Shown: positions 37,495 to 46,633, counted from the first letter of the stretch. The stretch is DNA of 64,000 nucleotides from Flexivirga caeni (GCF_003724155.1 NZ_RJJQ01000022.1:1-64000), one strand, 5' to 3'. Numbers and translations: made by a program. The notes: a model not told the origin generated them from the sequence alone.

Positions 37495-38894
37495 GCGATG
37501 CGACCTTGCTCCAACCGGATAACCGGAGCGGCGTGCGTGACGAGCGACTTGTCATGGGTCGCGACTGCGACGGTGGCCCCGGCGTCTCGTGCGGCGGCCG
37601 CCCAGCCGACGACCGCCGCCCAGGTATGACGGTCCTGGCCGACGGTCGGCTCGTCCAGCAGGACCAGGCCCGGCCGGTGTGCCAGGGCCGCGAGCAACGC
37701 CAACCGCCGCTGCTCGCCGCCGGACAGTTGGTGCGGATTGGCCGCGGCAAGATGGTCCAGGTGCATCAACTCCAGCAGCGCGTCGGCAGCGACCGGTCGG
37801 CCGAGCCGGTCTGCAGTGCAACGGATTTCGTCGCGCACCGTCGTGCGGAGGAAGCCGTGTTCGGGATTCTGCGGCACGAAACCGGCGACGGCGGCGAGGT
37901 CGGCGGACCTGCGGCGGTGCAGTAGTGGCGTCATACCTCCTGCCGTTGGCTCCAGCAGACCGGCGAATGCCGCGAGCAGCGTCGATTTGCCGGCGCCGGA
38001 CGGGCCGACGAAAGCGGTCAGCTCCCGAGGTCTGAGCCGGGCACTGACGTCGGTCAGCGCGGCATGCCGCCGGGTGCCCTGCAGCGACCGCACGGTGAGT
38101 TCGACGCTCAGAGCTTCCGCGCTCAGCGTCGGAGCCGTTGCTGCGGGCATCACCCACTCCGGATCAACCGACAGCGGCTCCGGGTCGGGCACACCCGGCA
38201 TCCAGACTCCGGCATCGAGCATGCGCTGCTCGTGTGCCGCGACGAAGACATCCGGCGTGCTGTCGGCCACCACCTGGCCGCGCTGCAGCACGACCACCCG
38301 ATCGCAGTCGGGCAGCCACGGTCCGATGCGGTGCTCGACCACCACAGTCGTCGCGCCGGTCGCGCGTGCTGCGTGCAGTACGCAGCGCCGCACCTGGTCG
38401 GCCGTGGCGTCGTCCAGCATCGAGGTGGGTTCGTCCAGCAACAGCAGCCCCGGCCGGATGGCCAGCACCCCGGCAAGCGCGAGACGCTGCAGCTCGCCAC
38501 CGGACAGCGCCGAGGTCGACCGGTTCACGTCATACGCCAACCCGACCTCGGCCAGGCACTGGTGCACCCGCCGCCAGATTTCGTCGCGGGGGAGTGCGAG
38601 GTTCTCCGGGCCGAAGGCGACCTCGCGGCCAATGGTGCCCGCGACAACGGAGTCGGCGGGGTTCTGCAGCAACAGTCCGGATGCGCCGCCGACGTCGACC
38701 GTGCCGCGCAGGTCTCCAGGCACCGTATCGCCGAGCAGGCCTGCCAGAGCACGCAATACGGTCGATTTGCCGGCACCGCTTCCGCCGGCGAGCAGGGTGA
38801 TCTCACCGGGGGAGAAGCTCAGGTCGAGGTCGCTGATGACTTCGTCGCGACGTCCGAGCGGACGCCAGCCGAAGTGGTGGAGCTCGACCTTCAC
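37491..38894 (-). CDS. ykoD: ECF transporter duplicated ATPase (YkoD-like)
   Basis: A 467-residue protein with two fused ABC domains. The first has Walker A GGSGAGKST, signature LSGGELQRLAL and Walker B LLLLDEPTSMLD; the second has GPSGAGKSTLLAAF, LSGGEQRRLALLAAL and LVLLDEPTVGQD. Both halves look catalytically competent. It powers vitamin uptake with YkoE (S component) and YkoC (T component). ATGA-type 4-nt overlaps with both neighbours imply strict co-translation. Confidence 0.92.
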   Translation of the reverse strand: MKVELHHFGWRPLGRRDEVISDLDLSFSPGEITLLAGGSGAGKSTVLRALAGLLGDTVPGDLRGTVDVGGASGLLLQNPADSVVAGTIGREVAFGPENLALPRDEIWRRVHQCLAEVGLAYDVNRSTSALSGGELQRLALAGVLAIRPGLLLLDEPTSMLDDATADQVRRCVLHAARATGATTVVVEHRIGPWLPDCDRVVVLQRGQVVADSTPDVFVAAHEQRMLDAGVWMPGVPDPEPLSVDPEWVMPAATAPTLSAEALSVELTVRSLQGTRRHAALTDVSARLRPRELTAFVGPSGAGKSTLLAAFAGLLEPTAGGMTPLLHRRRSADLAAVAGFVPQNPEHGFLRTTVRDEIRCTADRLGRPVAADALLELMHLDHLAAANPHQLSGGEQRRLALLAALAHRPGLVLLDEPTVGQDRHTWAAVVGWAAAARDAGATVAVATHDKSLVTHAAPVIRLEQGRIA

Positions 38895-39517
38895 ACCGGT
38901 CGTCGGGCGTGGTGCTCACGCCCCGGGCCGAAGGCGTCGAGCACCCCGGTCGCGGCGAGCGCACGGACCAGCAGCCAGCCGACGACACCGGCCAGCACGA
39001 TGCCGGACAGCATCGTGCAGCCGAGGTAGGCAAGCTTGTAGTTCCAGGTCCAGGCTGCGTAGTAGGCGTGCCATTCGTAGAAGATCTCGAGCGCCGCCGC
39101 GAGGGCGCCGCCTGCAGCGGCGACGACGACGCCGAATCGCTTGTAGAGCACGAGCGCGAGCACGATCTCGACGCCGAGACCCTGCAGCAGGCCGGAGATC
39201 ATCGTGCTGGCGCCCCACTGGTTGCCGATCAGCATCTCGATCACCGAGGCGATGAACTCGACCGCCAGCGCCGCGCCGGGTTTGCGGATCACGATCCCGC
39301 CAAGGACGCCGCCGATCAGCCACGGCCCGGCCAGCAGCCCGAGGGCCGGTGGGGCGGCGAACATGCCGAGTGTGCTGATCCCGATCCATGCCTTCGCCCA
39401 CGCCCAGAAGACGACGCCGCACGCGACGCCGAGGGTGGCGACGGTGACCAGGTCGATGGTGCGGTAGGCGATCAATGATTTCGGCGCCCGTTCACTGGGC
39501 GCGCTGACAGTAGCCAT
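38891..39517 (-). CDS. ykoE: ECF transporter S component, thiamine-precursor binding (YkoE-like)
   Basis: About 208 residues, roughly six TM segments (IDLVTVATLGVACGVVFWAW, LGLLAGPWLIGGVLGGIVI, AALEIFYEWHAYYAAWTW). YkoE proteins bind hydroxymethylpyrimidine or thiamine and hand it to the YkoCD module. ATG 39517 is the start: AAGGGAG lies 5 nt upstream and is part of the TPP riboswitch aptamer. The longer open frame to 39556 would run through the riboswitch and is rejected. Confidence 0.9.
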   Translation of the reverse strand: MATVSAPSERAPKSLIAYRTIDLVTVATLGVACGVVFWAWAKAWIGISTLGMFAAPPALGLLAGPWLIGGVLGGIVIRKPGAALAVEFIASVIEMLIGNQWGASTMISGLLQGLGVEIVLALVLYKRFGVVVAAAGGALAAALEIFYEWHAYYAAWTWNYKLAYLGCTMLSGIVLAGVVGWLLVRALAATGVLDAFGPGREHHARRPV

Positions 39518-39521
39518 GCGG

Positions 39522-39606
39522 ACTCCCTTCGCCGGTGCTAACCGGAGCAGGTTCAAGGGTCTGCGGCGGGTGCCGCACTCTCAGCGCCGAAGCGCTCCCC
39601 TGTCGT
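39522..39606 (-). promoter_or_regulatory. TPP riboswitch (THI element) controlling ykoEDC
   Basis: Leftward, the sequence contains the invariant CTGAGA (39584-39579), ACCCTTGAACCTG, CCGGTTAGCACCGG and GCGAAGGGAG. These match the thiamine-pyrophosphate aptamer core in order. The Shine-Dalgarno AAGGGAG (39529-39523) lies in the 3' P1 strand, only 5 nt before the ykoE ATG. TPP binding should therefore hide the ribosome-binding site directly, i.e. translational control without a separate expression platform. Confidence 0.93.
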
Positions 39607-39689
39607 TGGATAGGTGATCCCACCGTAGCAGCGGTCGCCGCGTAGACTCATGCGACGCGTACCCGAGGACCCGAAAGGCGCGAAACGAC

Positions 39690-41564
39690 GTGGGACTGCT
39701 CGACACCATCTCCTCACCCGAGGACCTGCGGCAGGTGCCCGCGGACCGGCTGGACGACCTCGCGGCGGAGATCCGGGAGTTCCTGGTCGACTCGGTGTCG
39801 CGGACCGGGGGACACCTCGGTCCCAACCTCGGAGTCGTCGAGCTGACCATCGCGTTGCACCGGGTCTTCGAATCCCCCAGGGATTCGATCGTTTTCGACA
39901 CAGGGCACCAGTCCTACGTGCACAAGCTGCTGACCGGCCGGCACGACTTCAGCAAGCTGAAGAAGCAGGGCGGCCTGTCCGGCTATCCGTCGCGTGCCGA
40001 GTCCGAGCACGACATCGTCGAGAGTTCGCACGCCTCGTCCTCGCTGTCCTGGGCGGAAGGCATCGCCAAGGCGCGCGTGCTGGCGGGGGAGGCTCATCGC
40101 CATACGGTCGCCGTGATCGGTGACGGCGCACTCACCGGCGGTATGTCGTGGGAGGCGATCAACAACATCGCGGTCGAACGCGACCTGCCGCTGGTCATCG
40201 TCGTCAACGACAACGAACGCAGCTATGCGCCGACCATCGGCGGCCTGGCCGACCATCTCGCGGCGCTGCGCACGACCCGCAATTACGAGCGGATGCTCGA
40301 CTGGGGCAAGACCACGATCAAAGGCACGCCGGTCGTCGGCGACTTCGTCTACGAGACACTGCACGGCGTCAAGCGCGGCATCAAGGACATCGTCTATCCG
40401 CAGCAGGGGATGTTCGAGGACCTCGGCATCAAGTATGTCGGGCCGGTCGACGGCCACGACGAGGCCGCGGTCGAGCAGGCCTTCCGTCGCGCGCGAGCGT
40501 ATGGCGGGCCGTGCATCGTGCACGTGATCACCGAGAAGGGCCGCGGCTATCAGCCGGCGCTCGATGACGACGCCGACCGCATGCACGGCATCGGCAAGAT
40601 CAACCCCGAGACCGGGCTGCCCTTCGAGGTCGCCGGCCGCATCTGGACCGACGAGTTCAGTGACGAGATGGTGCGCCTCGGCAAGGAGCGTCCCGACCTG
40701 GTCGCGATCACCGCGGCAATGATGATCCCGGTCGGGCTGGACAAGTTCGCCGAGGCGTTCCCCGAGCGGGTCGTCGACGTCGGCATCGCCGAGCAGCACG
40801 CGGTCACCATGGCCGCCGGGCTGGCGTATGGCGGCATGCACCCGGTCGTCGCGGTCTATGCGACCTTCCTCAACCGGGCCTTCGACCAATTGCTCATGGA
40901 CGCCGGATTGCACCACGCCGGAGTCACTTTCGTGCTCGACCGGGCCGGCGTGACCGGCTCGGACGGGCCCTCGCACAACGGCATGTGGGACATGTCGATC
41001 TGCTCGGTCGTGCCCGGGCTGCGGCTGGCGGCGCCGCGCGATGGCGACCAGGTGAAGTCGCAACTGCGGGAAGCCGTGGAGGTCGATGACGCGCCGACGG
41101 TGATCCGCTTTCCCAAGGGCGACGTCGCCGAACCCTTGGCGGCGGTGCGCACCGACGGCTCGCTCGACGTCCTGCACGACGCGGTCGAGCCTCAGGTGCT
41201 GGTCGTCGGCGTCGGCGCGATGTGCCCGACCGCGCTGCAGGTCGCCGAAAAGCTGGAAGCGCAAGGACATTCGACAATGGTCGTCGACCCCCGGTGGGTG
41301 CTGCCGGTGCCGGCCGACCTGGTCCGGCTGGCGAGGACGGTGCCGCACGTCGTGGTGATCGAGGACAACCTGGTGACGTCCGGGATTGGCGTCGCAGTCG
41401 CGCACGAGCTGGCCGAGCAGCGGGTGCCAGCGCAGGTGCACACCTTCGGCATCCCGAAGACGTTCCCGGACCACGCGTCACGCTCCCAGGTGCTCGAAGC
41501 GATCGGTCTCACCCCGGACGTCATCGGCACCCAGCTCATCGCGCAGTTGTCCGCGCACGAGTGA
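39690..41564 (+). CDS. dxs: 1-deoxy-D-xylulose-5-phosphate synthase
   Basis: A 624-residue thiamine-diphosphate enzyme that condenses pyruvate and glyceraldehyde 3-phosphate, the first step of the MEP isoprenoid pathway. Visible are the TPP-binding [17 protein letters not shown] with VNDNERSY, the catalytic [16 protein letters not shown] (Glu), and [23 protein letters not shown] start with AAAGG about 10 nt upstream. It is divergent from the TPP-riboswitch operon; the two share an 83-bp promoter gap, so a TPP-consuming enzyme faces a TPP-controlled uptake system. Its stop overlaps the next gene (GTGA). Confidence 0.96.
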   Translation: MGLLDTISSPEDLRQVPADRLDDLAAEIREFLVDSVSRTGGHLGPNLGVVELTIALHRVFESPRDSIVFDTGHQSYVHKLLTGRHDFSKLKKQGGLSGYPSRAESEHDIVESSHASSSLSWAEGIAKARVLAGEAHRHTVAVIGDGALTGGMSWEAINNIAVERDLPLVIVVNDNERSYAPTIGGLADHLAALRTTRNYERMLDWGKTTIKGTPVVGDFVYETLHGVKRGIKDIVYPQQGMFEDLGIKYVGPVDGHDEAAVEQAFRRARAYGGPCIVHVITEKGRGYQPALDDDADRMHGIGKINPETGLPFEVAGRIWTDEFSDEMVRLGKERPDLVAITAAMMIPVGLDKFAEAFPERVVDVGIAEQHAVTMAAGLAYGGMHPVVAVYATFLNRAFDQLLMDAGLHHAGVTFVLDRAGVTGSDGPSHNGMWDMSICSVVPGLRLAAPRDGDQVKSQLREAVEVDDAPTVIRFPKGDVAEPLAAVRTDGSLDVLHDAVEPQVLVVGVGAMCPTALQVAEKLEAQGHSTMVVDPRWVLPVPADLVRLARTVPHVVVIEDNLVTSGIGVAVAHELAEQRVPAQVHTFGIPKTFPDHASRSQVLEAIGLTPDVIGTQLIAQLSAHE

Positions 41565-42571
41565 GCGTGCCGACTTCGCAACTCTGGCAGTCGGATTCGT
41601 GGCGCAGGGAGGCGACTCGCTGGATCGACGAGTCACTCGAACGTCGCGGCATCACCCGCGTGCCGGTGACCCCGCGCCAGCCTCGTGTCCGTGCCTGGTC
41701 CACTCAGCTGGTCGCCGACACCTCGGCTGGGCGCGTCTGGTTCAAGGCGTGTTCGCCGAGCACCTCACCCGAGCCTGCCATCTATCGGGTCATGGGGAAG
41801 GTGACGCCCGACCGGCTCCCGGAGGTGTGGGCGTCGGACGACGAGCGCGGCTGGCTGCTGCTGCCCGAACGCGGTCCGTTGCTGCGTGACGTTGCCGACG
41901 CCGACAGCATCGTCGGGCTGTGGTCCGGTGTGCTGCGCCGGTATGCCCGGCTGCAGCGCGCGTCGGCCGATGTCGTGCCCGACCTGGTCACCGGTGGCAT
42001 CCCGCGATGGACTGCGGCCGACTTGGTGAGTCACTGGCTCGACGGTGTCGGCGCGGACCATCCTGGGACCGCCCCTGCGTTGCGCGCCGCGGCCGGCCGG
42101 CTCGACTCTTCCGGGCTGCCGGACACCATCCAGCACAATGATCTGCACGCGGGCAACGTGTTCTGCGCCGACGGGTCCGCCGCTGCGGTCCACGATTCGC
42201 GGTTCTTCGACTGGGGCGATGCGTATGTCGGAAACCCACTGTGTTCATTGATGATTGCGCTGGAGGGGCCGTCATACCATTTCGGTCTGCCGGCCGATCC
42301 CGACCGTGATGCGCGGCTGGTCCGCTCGTACGTCTCCGCGTGGGCCGACCTGGTGCCGAGCGCACGCCTCACGGCCCTCGTCGCGGACGCGCTCCTCGTC
42401 GCGCAGCTGGCCCGGGTCCGCGCGAACGAGCGGGCGCTGGCGCACGCGACCGATGCCGAACGCGCCGAGTGGGTGCCGAAGATCCTCAAGCCCGCAGTCA
42501 AGCGGATCTGTGTGTCGACCGGTGCGCCCCGCCCGCCCGAAACGCCCGTTGACGGTCGAAACACTCGCTGA
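41561..42571 (+). CDS. APH/choline-kinase-like phosphotransferase
   Basis: About 336 residues. The kinase core shows the Brenner loop [12 protein letters not shown] (HNDLHxxN) and the metal-binding [16 protein letters not shown]. The substrate is unknown. The GTG at 41561 overlaps the dxs stop codon (GTGA), so translation is coupled to dxs. The last residues (PVDGRNTR) and the stop codon are encoded by the left arm of the palindromic repeat at 42544-42615, suggesting the natural C-terminus was replaced when the element arrived. Confidence 0.85.
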   Translation: MSVPTSQLWQSDSWRREATRWIDESLERRGITRVPVTPRQPRVRAWSTQLVADTSAGRVWFKACSPSTSPEPAIYRVMGKVTPDRLPEVWASDDERGWLLLPERGPLLRDVADADSIVGLWSGVLRRYARLQRASADVVPDLVTGGIPRWTAADLVSHWLDGVGADHPGTAPALRAAAGRLDSSGLPDTIQHNDLHAGNVFCADGSAAAVHDSRFFDWGDAYVGNPLCSLMIALEGPSYHFGLPADPDRDARLVRSYVSAWADLVPSARLTALVADALLVAQLARVRANERALAHATDAERAEWVPKILKPAVKRICVSTGAPRPPETPVDGRNTR

Positions 42572-42615
42572 CGGTGCAGCAGCACCGTCAGCGGCAGGTT
42601 CGACCGTCAATCGCC
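42544..42615. repeat. Nested palindromic repeat, copy 1
   Basis: An outer 12-bp arm TTGACGGTCGAA (42549-42560) pairs with TTCGACCGTCAA (42599-42610). An inner 12-bp stem CGCTGACGGTGC (42566-42577) pairs with GCACCGTCAGCG (42582-42593) around AGCA. A closely similar element lies at 43233-43322. The TGA of the upstream kinase gene lies in the inner stem. It is probably a REP-like or MITE-like sequence that can also act as a terminator. Confidence 0.82.
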
Positions 42616-42645
42616 GCGGGCCAGGCCCGAGTGCGGTGCATGCGG

Positions 42646-42691
42646 TAGAATATGAGGGTCCGTCGGAGCCATAGGCCCGACGGTTTCTTGT
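42646..42691 (+). promoter_or_regulatory. Terminator-like hairpin abutting a start codon (possible attenuator)
   Basis: A -10-like TAGAAT (42646-42651) is followed by CCGTCGG (42660-42666), a bulged A, GCC, an ATA loop, then GGC and CCGACGG (42677-42683), and TTTCTT. The ATG of the next gene follows only 8 nt after the stem, without a Shine-Dalgarno. It could end the dxs transcript or act as a conditional attenuator for the 188-aa gene. Confidence 0.6.
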
Positions 42692-43258
42692 ATGACGAAC
42701 TCTGTGCACGGCACGCTCTACCATCGCCCAGCGACCGCGGTGCGCGGCCCAAATCTGCTGCCGCTCAATGTGATTCGCACGCGACATCCAGATCTGTACG
42801 AGAGGCATGTCCAGAAGTACGCGCACGATCCGTCGGTGCTCAGCGCGCACATCCCGCCGCTCGGCTGCACGTGGGGCGACGTCGTGTTTCTTTCCCCAGT
42901 GCATCCGGCGCCGCTCTTCGAGGCGCTGCGGAGGGTGGGGAAGTGGTCGCCGCGCCTCGAGCCGTGGAGCCTGCCAGCGGCACACCTCGACCCGGCGCGC
43001 ACGACGATCCGGCTGATGCGGGCGGGCAGCGGCGGCCACCACTGCGACCCGGCCGACGCGGACGACTACCTGCCGTTCACGACGGCCGGGCTCCGGGCGG
43101 TGTCGCGTGTCACCGTTGCCGCGATCGAACGGCTGGAGCGGCTGCAGCCGGGCGACCCGTGGCTGCCGTGGGTGGACGTGCCGCACGTGCTCTATCGCGG
43201 TGAGATTCCGGTTTCCTGGTTCCGGCAGCCGTCCGCTGACGGTCGAAGCGCCCATTGA
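42692..43258 (+). CDS. Conserved actinobacterial protein of unknown function
   Basis: A 188-residue soluble protein I do not recognise functionally. Visible features: LYHRPATAVRGPNLLPLNVI at the start, RHPDLYERHVQKYA, PPLGCTWGDVVFLSPVHPAPLFEALR, and LPWVDVPHVLYRGEIPVSWF near the end. No signal peptide, TM segment or catalytic motif is obvious. The conserved aromatic and Pro-rich motifs suggest a real family in related genomes. ATG 42692 lacks a Shine-Dalgarno; GTG 42704 is an alternative. Its last residues (SADGRSAH) and stop lie in repeat copy 2, and repeat copy 1 lies just upstream, so the gene is bracketed by the elements. Confidence 0.7.
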   Translation: MTNSVHGTLYHRPATAVRGPNLLPLNVIRTRHPDLYERHVQKYAHDPSVLSAHIPPLGCTWGDVVFLSPVHPAPLFEALRRVGKWSPRLEPWSLPAAHLDPARTTIRLMRAGSGGHHCDPADADDYLPFTTAGLRAVSRVTVAAIERLERLQPGDPWLPWVDVPHVLYRGEIPVSWFRQPSADGRSAH

Positions 43259-43322
43259 CGCCCGAAACCGCCGCTGACGGCGCAGCTGCACCGTCAGCGG
43301 CAGGTTGGGCCGTCAATGGCCG
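43233..43322. repeat. Nested palindromic repeat, copy 2
   Basis: The same element as 42544-42615, in the same orientation, with an extra TGACGGTCGAA-like unit at its left end. Outer arms CATTGACG/CGTCAATG and an inner stem CCGCTGACGG...CCGTCAGCGG around AGCT are kept, with a few unpaired changes. The TGA of the 188-aa gene (43256-43258) is in the outer arm. It sits between that gene and the convergent methyltransferase gene, so it could terminate both. Confidence 0.8.
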
Positions 43323-43332
43323 GGAGAAGTGG

Positions 43333-44001
43333 TCACGAATCCCGTTGCGCGACCATGACGAATGCCCCGCGCGAGTCCCCATGAGGGAGCAGGTCAATGA
43401 CGACCTTCGGGCGAAGCCCGGCACCTACGAGCAGTGGAGCCATGGTCTGCGGCAGCCATCGGTGGGTCGTCCAGCGCACGGCCACCCCGCCATACGCCTC
43501 CGTGCGCTCGATGTCCTCCTCACCCGCGTGCGTCGCAATGATCAGCTGACCGCCCGGTCGCAACGCCGCCGCGCAACGCGAAAACACCTGGGGGAGAAGA
43601 GATCGCGGCAGATTGAACAACGACCACCAGCCGAGGATGCCGCCGAGCGACCCCGGGGCGAGGTCGAGCTCCGTCCACGAATCGACGCGGAAGCGGCACT
43701 CGGGGTGCAGTCGCCGCGCATTGCGGATCATCTGCGGGGACAGGTCGCAGCCGGACACGTCGAGCCCGCGCTCCTGCAGGTATGCCGTGACTGTGCCCGG
43801 GCCGCACCCGACGTCGAGCACCGGACCGATCCCTGCGACCTCCTCCCCGAAGGCGTCGAGTGCGCTACGCAACCACGGCTGCTGCCGGATGTCGCCGAGG
43901 CCCTCCTCGACGACCATGCGGGCGTAGTTGTCCGCGACGCGGTCATAGGAGTTGCGGACCTCGGTGAGGTCTTCCGGATGATGAGCGAGGGCGTGAGTCA
44001 C
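43333..44001 (-). CDS. Class I SAM-dependent methyltransferase
   Basis: About 222 residues. Motif I VLDVGCGPGTVTAYL binds SAM, followed by VSGCDLSPQMIRNARR (motif II) and LDLAPGSLGGILGWWSLFNLP. The substrate is unknown. An upstream ATG (44031) is possible, but GTG 44001 has TACTGT (44014-44009) 7 nt before it and no Shine-Dalgarno is present for either, so I favour the leaderless GTG. It is convergent with the 188-aa gene, with repeat copy 2 between them. Confidence 0.83.
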   Translation of the reverse strand: MTHALAHHPEDLTEVRNSYDRVADNYARMVVEEGLGDIRQQPWLRSALDAFGEEVAGIGPVLDVGCGPGTVTAYLQERGLDVSGCDLSPQMIRNARRLHPECRFRVDSWTELDLAPGSLGGILGWWSLFNLPRSLLPQVFSRCAAALRPGGQLIIATHAGEEDIERTEAYGGVAVRWTTHRWLPQTMAPLLVGAGLRPKVVIDLLPHGDSRGAFVMVAQRDS

Positions 44002-44053
44002 GGGGCTGACAGTAGTGAGGGGCACCGACATACGGGGCGGTGCTTGCCGATCG

Positions 44054-44866
44054 TCAGGTGAGCTGGAAGACGTCGCCCAGGTGCACGGGCTGCAAGTGGC
44101 GCTCCTTGATCAGATCGACCAGCTTGCCGTAATCGTGCATCACCGCAGGGTGATTCGCGTGTCCGATGACCAGGTGCTGGGGGAGGAACCACTGGCGGGC
44201 GTGGAACATGATCCGCGCCGGCGAGATCACGGTGGCATCCGACAACGACCCGAGCCACATGGTGACGGCCGGATAGCCGAGGTCGGCGAGCTGGTTGTCG
44301 AGGACGTCGTTGAAGTACCCGAACGGCGGCCGAAGGAACGGGCGGCCGGTCACGCCATACGTGTTCCGCAAGAAGGTCTCGTTGCGCTGCACCTGGTCGA
44401 CAACACCGGCGCTGCTCAGCCCGACCAGGCTCGGGTGCGACCAGGTGTGGTTGGCGATGATGCACTGACCGGAGTCGATGAGCGGTCGCAGCAGGTCCTT
44501 GTGCATCGTCCAGCTCGGGTTGATCCCGTTGCAGAAGAACGTCAGCCGCATGCCGGTGTCGCGGGCGAGCCGGGCGTAGCCAGCGACCACTGCCTCGTCG
44601 ATGCCGTCGTCGACCGTGAGCGCGATGTTGTCGCCCTTGCCGGGCAGGGCATAGAGGGTGCCCCGCGGAAGTGGCGCCTTGACGATCCCCTTCGGCGGGC
44701 CGAACATTTTCTTCCGGCCATCGGTGGAGGTCTTCTTCGTTTCCCCTGAGCCGTTCTTCGCGCTCGTCGAACCCTTGGGTGCCGCCTTCGTGCCTTCGCT
44801 CGAACAGGCGGTCAGCCCGGCGACGACAGAGCCAGCGAGCAGGGCGAGGAGTCCACGACGATCCAC
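44054..44866 (-). CDS. Lipoprotein polysaccharide deacetylase (NodB domain)
   Basis: A 270-residue lipoprotein. The signal peptide ends in a lipobox (VVAGLTACSS, Cys21 lipidated). A Lys/Ser-rich linker leads to the NodB domain: LTVDDGIDEAVV (motif 1, metal Asp), ANHTWSHPSLVGL (motif 2, His-x3-His), LRPPFGYFND (motif 3). It would remove N- or O-acetyl groups from peptidoglycan or another polymer at the outer face of the membrane. Motif 1 lacks the preceding Phe (TFDDG is usual), but the Asp pair is kept. Divergent from the DEAD-box helicase. Confidence 0.87.
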   Translation of the reverse strand: MDRRGLLALLAGSVVAGLTACSSEGTKAAPKGSTSAKNGSGETKKTSTDGRKKMFGPPKGIVKAPLPRGTLYALPGKGDNIALTVDDGIDEAVVAGYARLARDTGMRLTFFCNGINPSWTMHKDLLRPLIDSGQCIIANHTWSHPSLVGLSSAGVVDQVQRNETFLRNTYGVTGRPFLRPPFGYFNDVLDNQLADLGYPAVTMWLGSLSDATVISPARIMFHARQWFLPQHLVIGHANHPAVMHDYGKLVDLIKERHLQPVHLGDVFQLT

Positions 44867-45115
44867 GCTTTCGCACGTTACGGAGCCGGCCTGAACGTGT
44901 CATGTGCATCCGTATGGCGATGCCTGAATTCCCCGGCGCGACGGACATCACATTCGCCGATTCGATACTCGGCGACAGTCCCGATAGACTATCCATATCG
45001 GCTCGTCACAGTTCTCACCACGAGTTGATCCACACGTTGAGCGAGAGTTCCGTGTGCAGCCCCTGACCTCAGGATCCGGCTGATCAGGTGGGACCAACCG
45101 ACAGAATGTGGCCCA
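44867..45115. promoter_or_regulatory. Divergent promoter region, deacetylase / DEAD helicase
   Basis: 249 bp without a gene, less GC-rich than its surroundings. A -10-like TAGACT (44985-44990) is flanked by an inverted repeat CCGATA (44981-44986) and TATCGG (44996-45001). If used rightward it gives a helicase mRNA with a long 5' leader, as in cold-regulated RNA helicase genes; this is inference. A second -10-like CAGAAT stands 8 nt before the helicase GTG, so a leaderless start is also possible. Confidence 0.4.
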
Positions 45116-46552
45116 GTGACCTCTTCTTTCCAGCAACTCGGCGTGCCCGCACGCCTTTCCGAAGTCCTTGCAGCACAGCAGATTTCGACCCCAACTCCGA
45201 TTCAGGCTGCGACCCTTCCCGATTCGCTGGCCGGGCGCGACGTGCTCGGCCGCGGACGCACCGGCAGCGGTAAGACCTACGCGTTCGCGCTGCCCGTGGT
45301 CGCCCGGCTGCAGGCCGGCGACACCACACGCGTCCCGGCTCGCCCACGCGCGCTGATCCTGGCCCCCACCCGGGAGCTCGTCGCTCAGATCGACGAAGCG
45401 CTGCAGCCGCTCGCGAAGTCCGCGGGGCTGCGCACTCTGCGCGTCATCGGCGGTGTCGGCCAGAACCCGCAGGTGAACGGATTGCGTTCTGGCGTGGACA
45501 TTCTCATCGCCTGCCCCGGCCGCCTCGAAGATCTCATCGCGCAGGGGCACTGCTCGCTGGACTCCGTCGAGATCACCGTGCTGGACGAGGCCGACCATAT
45601 GGCCGACCTCGGGTTCCTGCCGGCCGTCCGGCGCCTGCTGCGGCAGACCCCGAAGGGTGGGCAGCGGTTGCTCTTCTCCGCGACCCTCGACAAGGCGATC
45701 GATGTGCTGGTGCGTGAGTTCCTGCGCAATCCCGTGACACACGAGGCGGATTCGGCGCAGTCTCCCGTCGCGAAGATGAGCCATCACGTGCTGCACCTCA
45801 CCCGGGAGCTGCGGGTGCCGGTGCTCGCCGACCTGGCTGCCGCACCCGGCCGCACCGTGGTTTTCACCCGCACGAAGTATGGCGCGAAGGCTCTCGCTCG
45901 CCAGCTGAACAAGCGCGGCGTGCCTGCGGTGGAACTGCACGGCAACCTCGGGCAGAACGCCCGCACCCGCAACCTCGCGGCGTTCCACTCCGGCGCAGCG
46001 AGCACGCTCGTCGCGACCGACGTCGCGGCCCGCGGCATACATGTCGACGACGTGGCGCTGGTCGTCCACGCCGATCCGCCGGCCGAACACAAGGCATATC
46101 TGCACCGTTCGGGCCGTACCGCTCGCGCCGGTGCCGAGGGCACCGTGGTCACGCTGATGACCGACGACCAGCGCAACGACGTCCGCACGCTCACCAAGGC
46201 GGCTGGCATCACCCCCACCACGACGAAGGTCGCGGACACCGATCACCCGGTGCTGCGCCAGCTGGCCCCGGGTGATCGGGCACTTGTCGAGGGCGGGTAT
46301 GTCGCGACCCCCGCCGCACAGCCGCAGCCGGCGAAGAGCAATGCCAGGCAGGGTGGCGCCGCGAAGACGGGGTCGCGGAAGCGCTCCGGTGGTCTCAACG
46401 CGAGCCAGTCCTCAGGAAACCGATCCGATGCAAAGAAACCCGCGCAATCGGGCAACGCCGGCCGCTCGTCGGGCCGGCGTCGTTCCGGTGGCGGTGCTGC
46501 CCGTTCTGCCGGCGGGCACTCCGCCGCGCAGTTCAGCTCCGGTCGCCGCTGA
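45116..46552 (+). CDS. DEAD-box RNA helicase
   Basis: A 478-residue ATP-dependent RNA helicase. Motifs in order: Q motif (TPTPIQ), I GRTGSGKT, Ia PTRELVAQ, GG, II DEAD (VLDEADHMADLGF), III SAT, IV VVFTRTKYGA, V VATDVAARGI, VI HRSGRTARAG. The final 100 residues are Ser/Arg/Gly-rich (RGG-like), typical of RNA-binding tails. Probable roles are ribosome assembly or mRNA decay in the cold. A bidirectional hairpin at 46575-46608 separates it from the convergent GDPD gene. Confidence 0.93.
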   Translation: MTSSFQQLGVPARLSEVLAAQQISTPTPIQAATLPDSLAGRDVLGRGRTGSGKTYAFALPVVARLQAGDTTRVPARPRALILAPTRELVAQIDEALQPLAKSAGLRTLRVIGGVGQNPQVNGLRSGVDILIACPGRLEDLIAQGHCSLDSVEITVLDEADHMADLGFLPAVRRLLRQTPKGGQRLLFSATLDKAIDVLVREFLRNPVTHEADSAQSPVAKMSHHVLHLTRELRVPVLADLAAAPGRTVVFTRTKYGAKALARQLNKRGVPAVELHGNLGQNARTRNLAAFHSGAASTLVATDVAARGIHVDDVALVVHADPPAEHKAYLHRSGRTARAGAEGTVVTLMTDDQRNDVRTLTKAAGITPTTTKVADTDHPVLRQLAPGDRALVEGGYVATPAAQPQPAKSNARQGGAAKTGSRKRSGGLNASQSSGNRSDAKKPAQSGNAGRSSGRRRSGGGAARSAGGHSAAQFSSGRR

Positions 46553-46574
46553 GGCGGTCGCGGCACGTAGCAGT

Positions 46575-46608
46575 ATGCCCAGCGCGCGCCAGACCGCGCG
46601 CTGGGCAT
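46575..46608. terminator. Bidirectional terminator
   Basis: A perfect 14-bp stem (ATGCCCAGCGCGCG at 46575-46588 with its complement 46595-46608) around CCAGAC lies between the convergent helicase and GDPD genes. No strong U-tract is present on either side. Confidence 0.78.
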
Positions 46609-46633
46609 GCTCGAAACGGCGGCGTGGCAGCCG

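Noticed and set aside
39518-39556. Upstream ATG for ykoE
   Set aside because: The extra 13 codons lie within the TPP aptamer; the real start follows the aptamer's ribosome-binding site.
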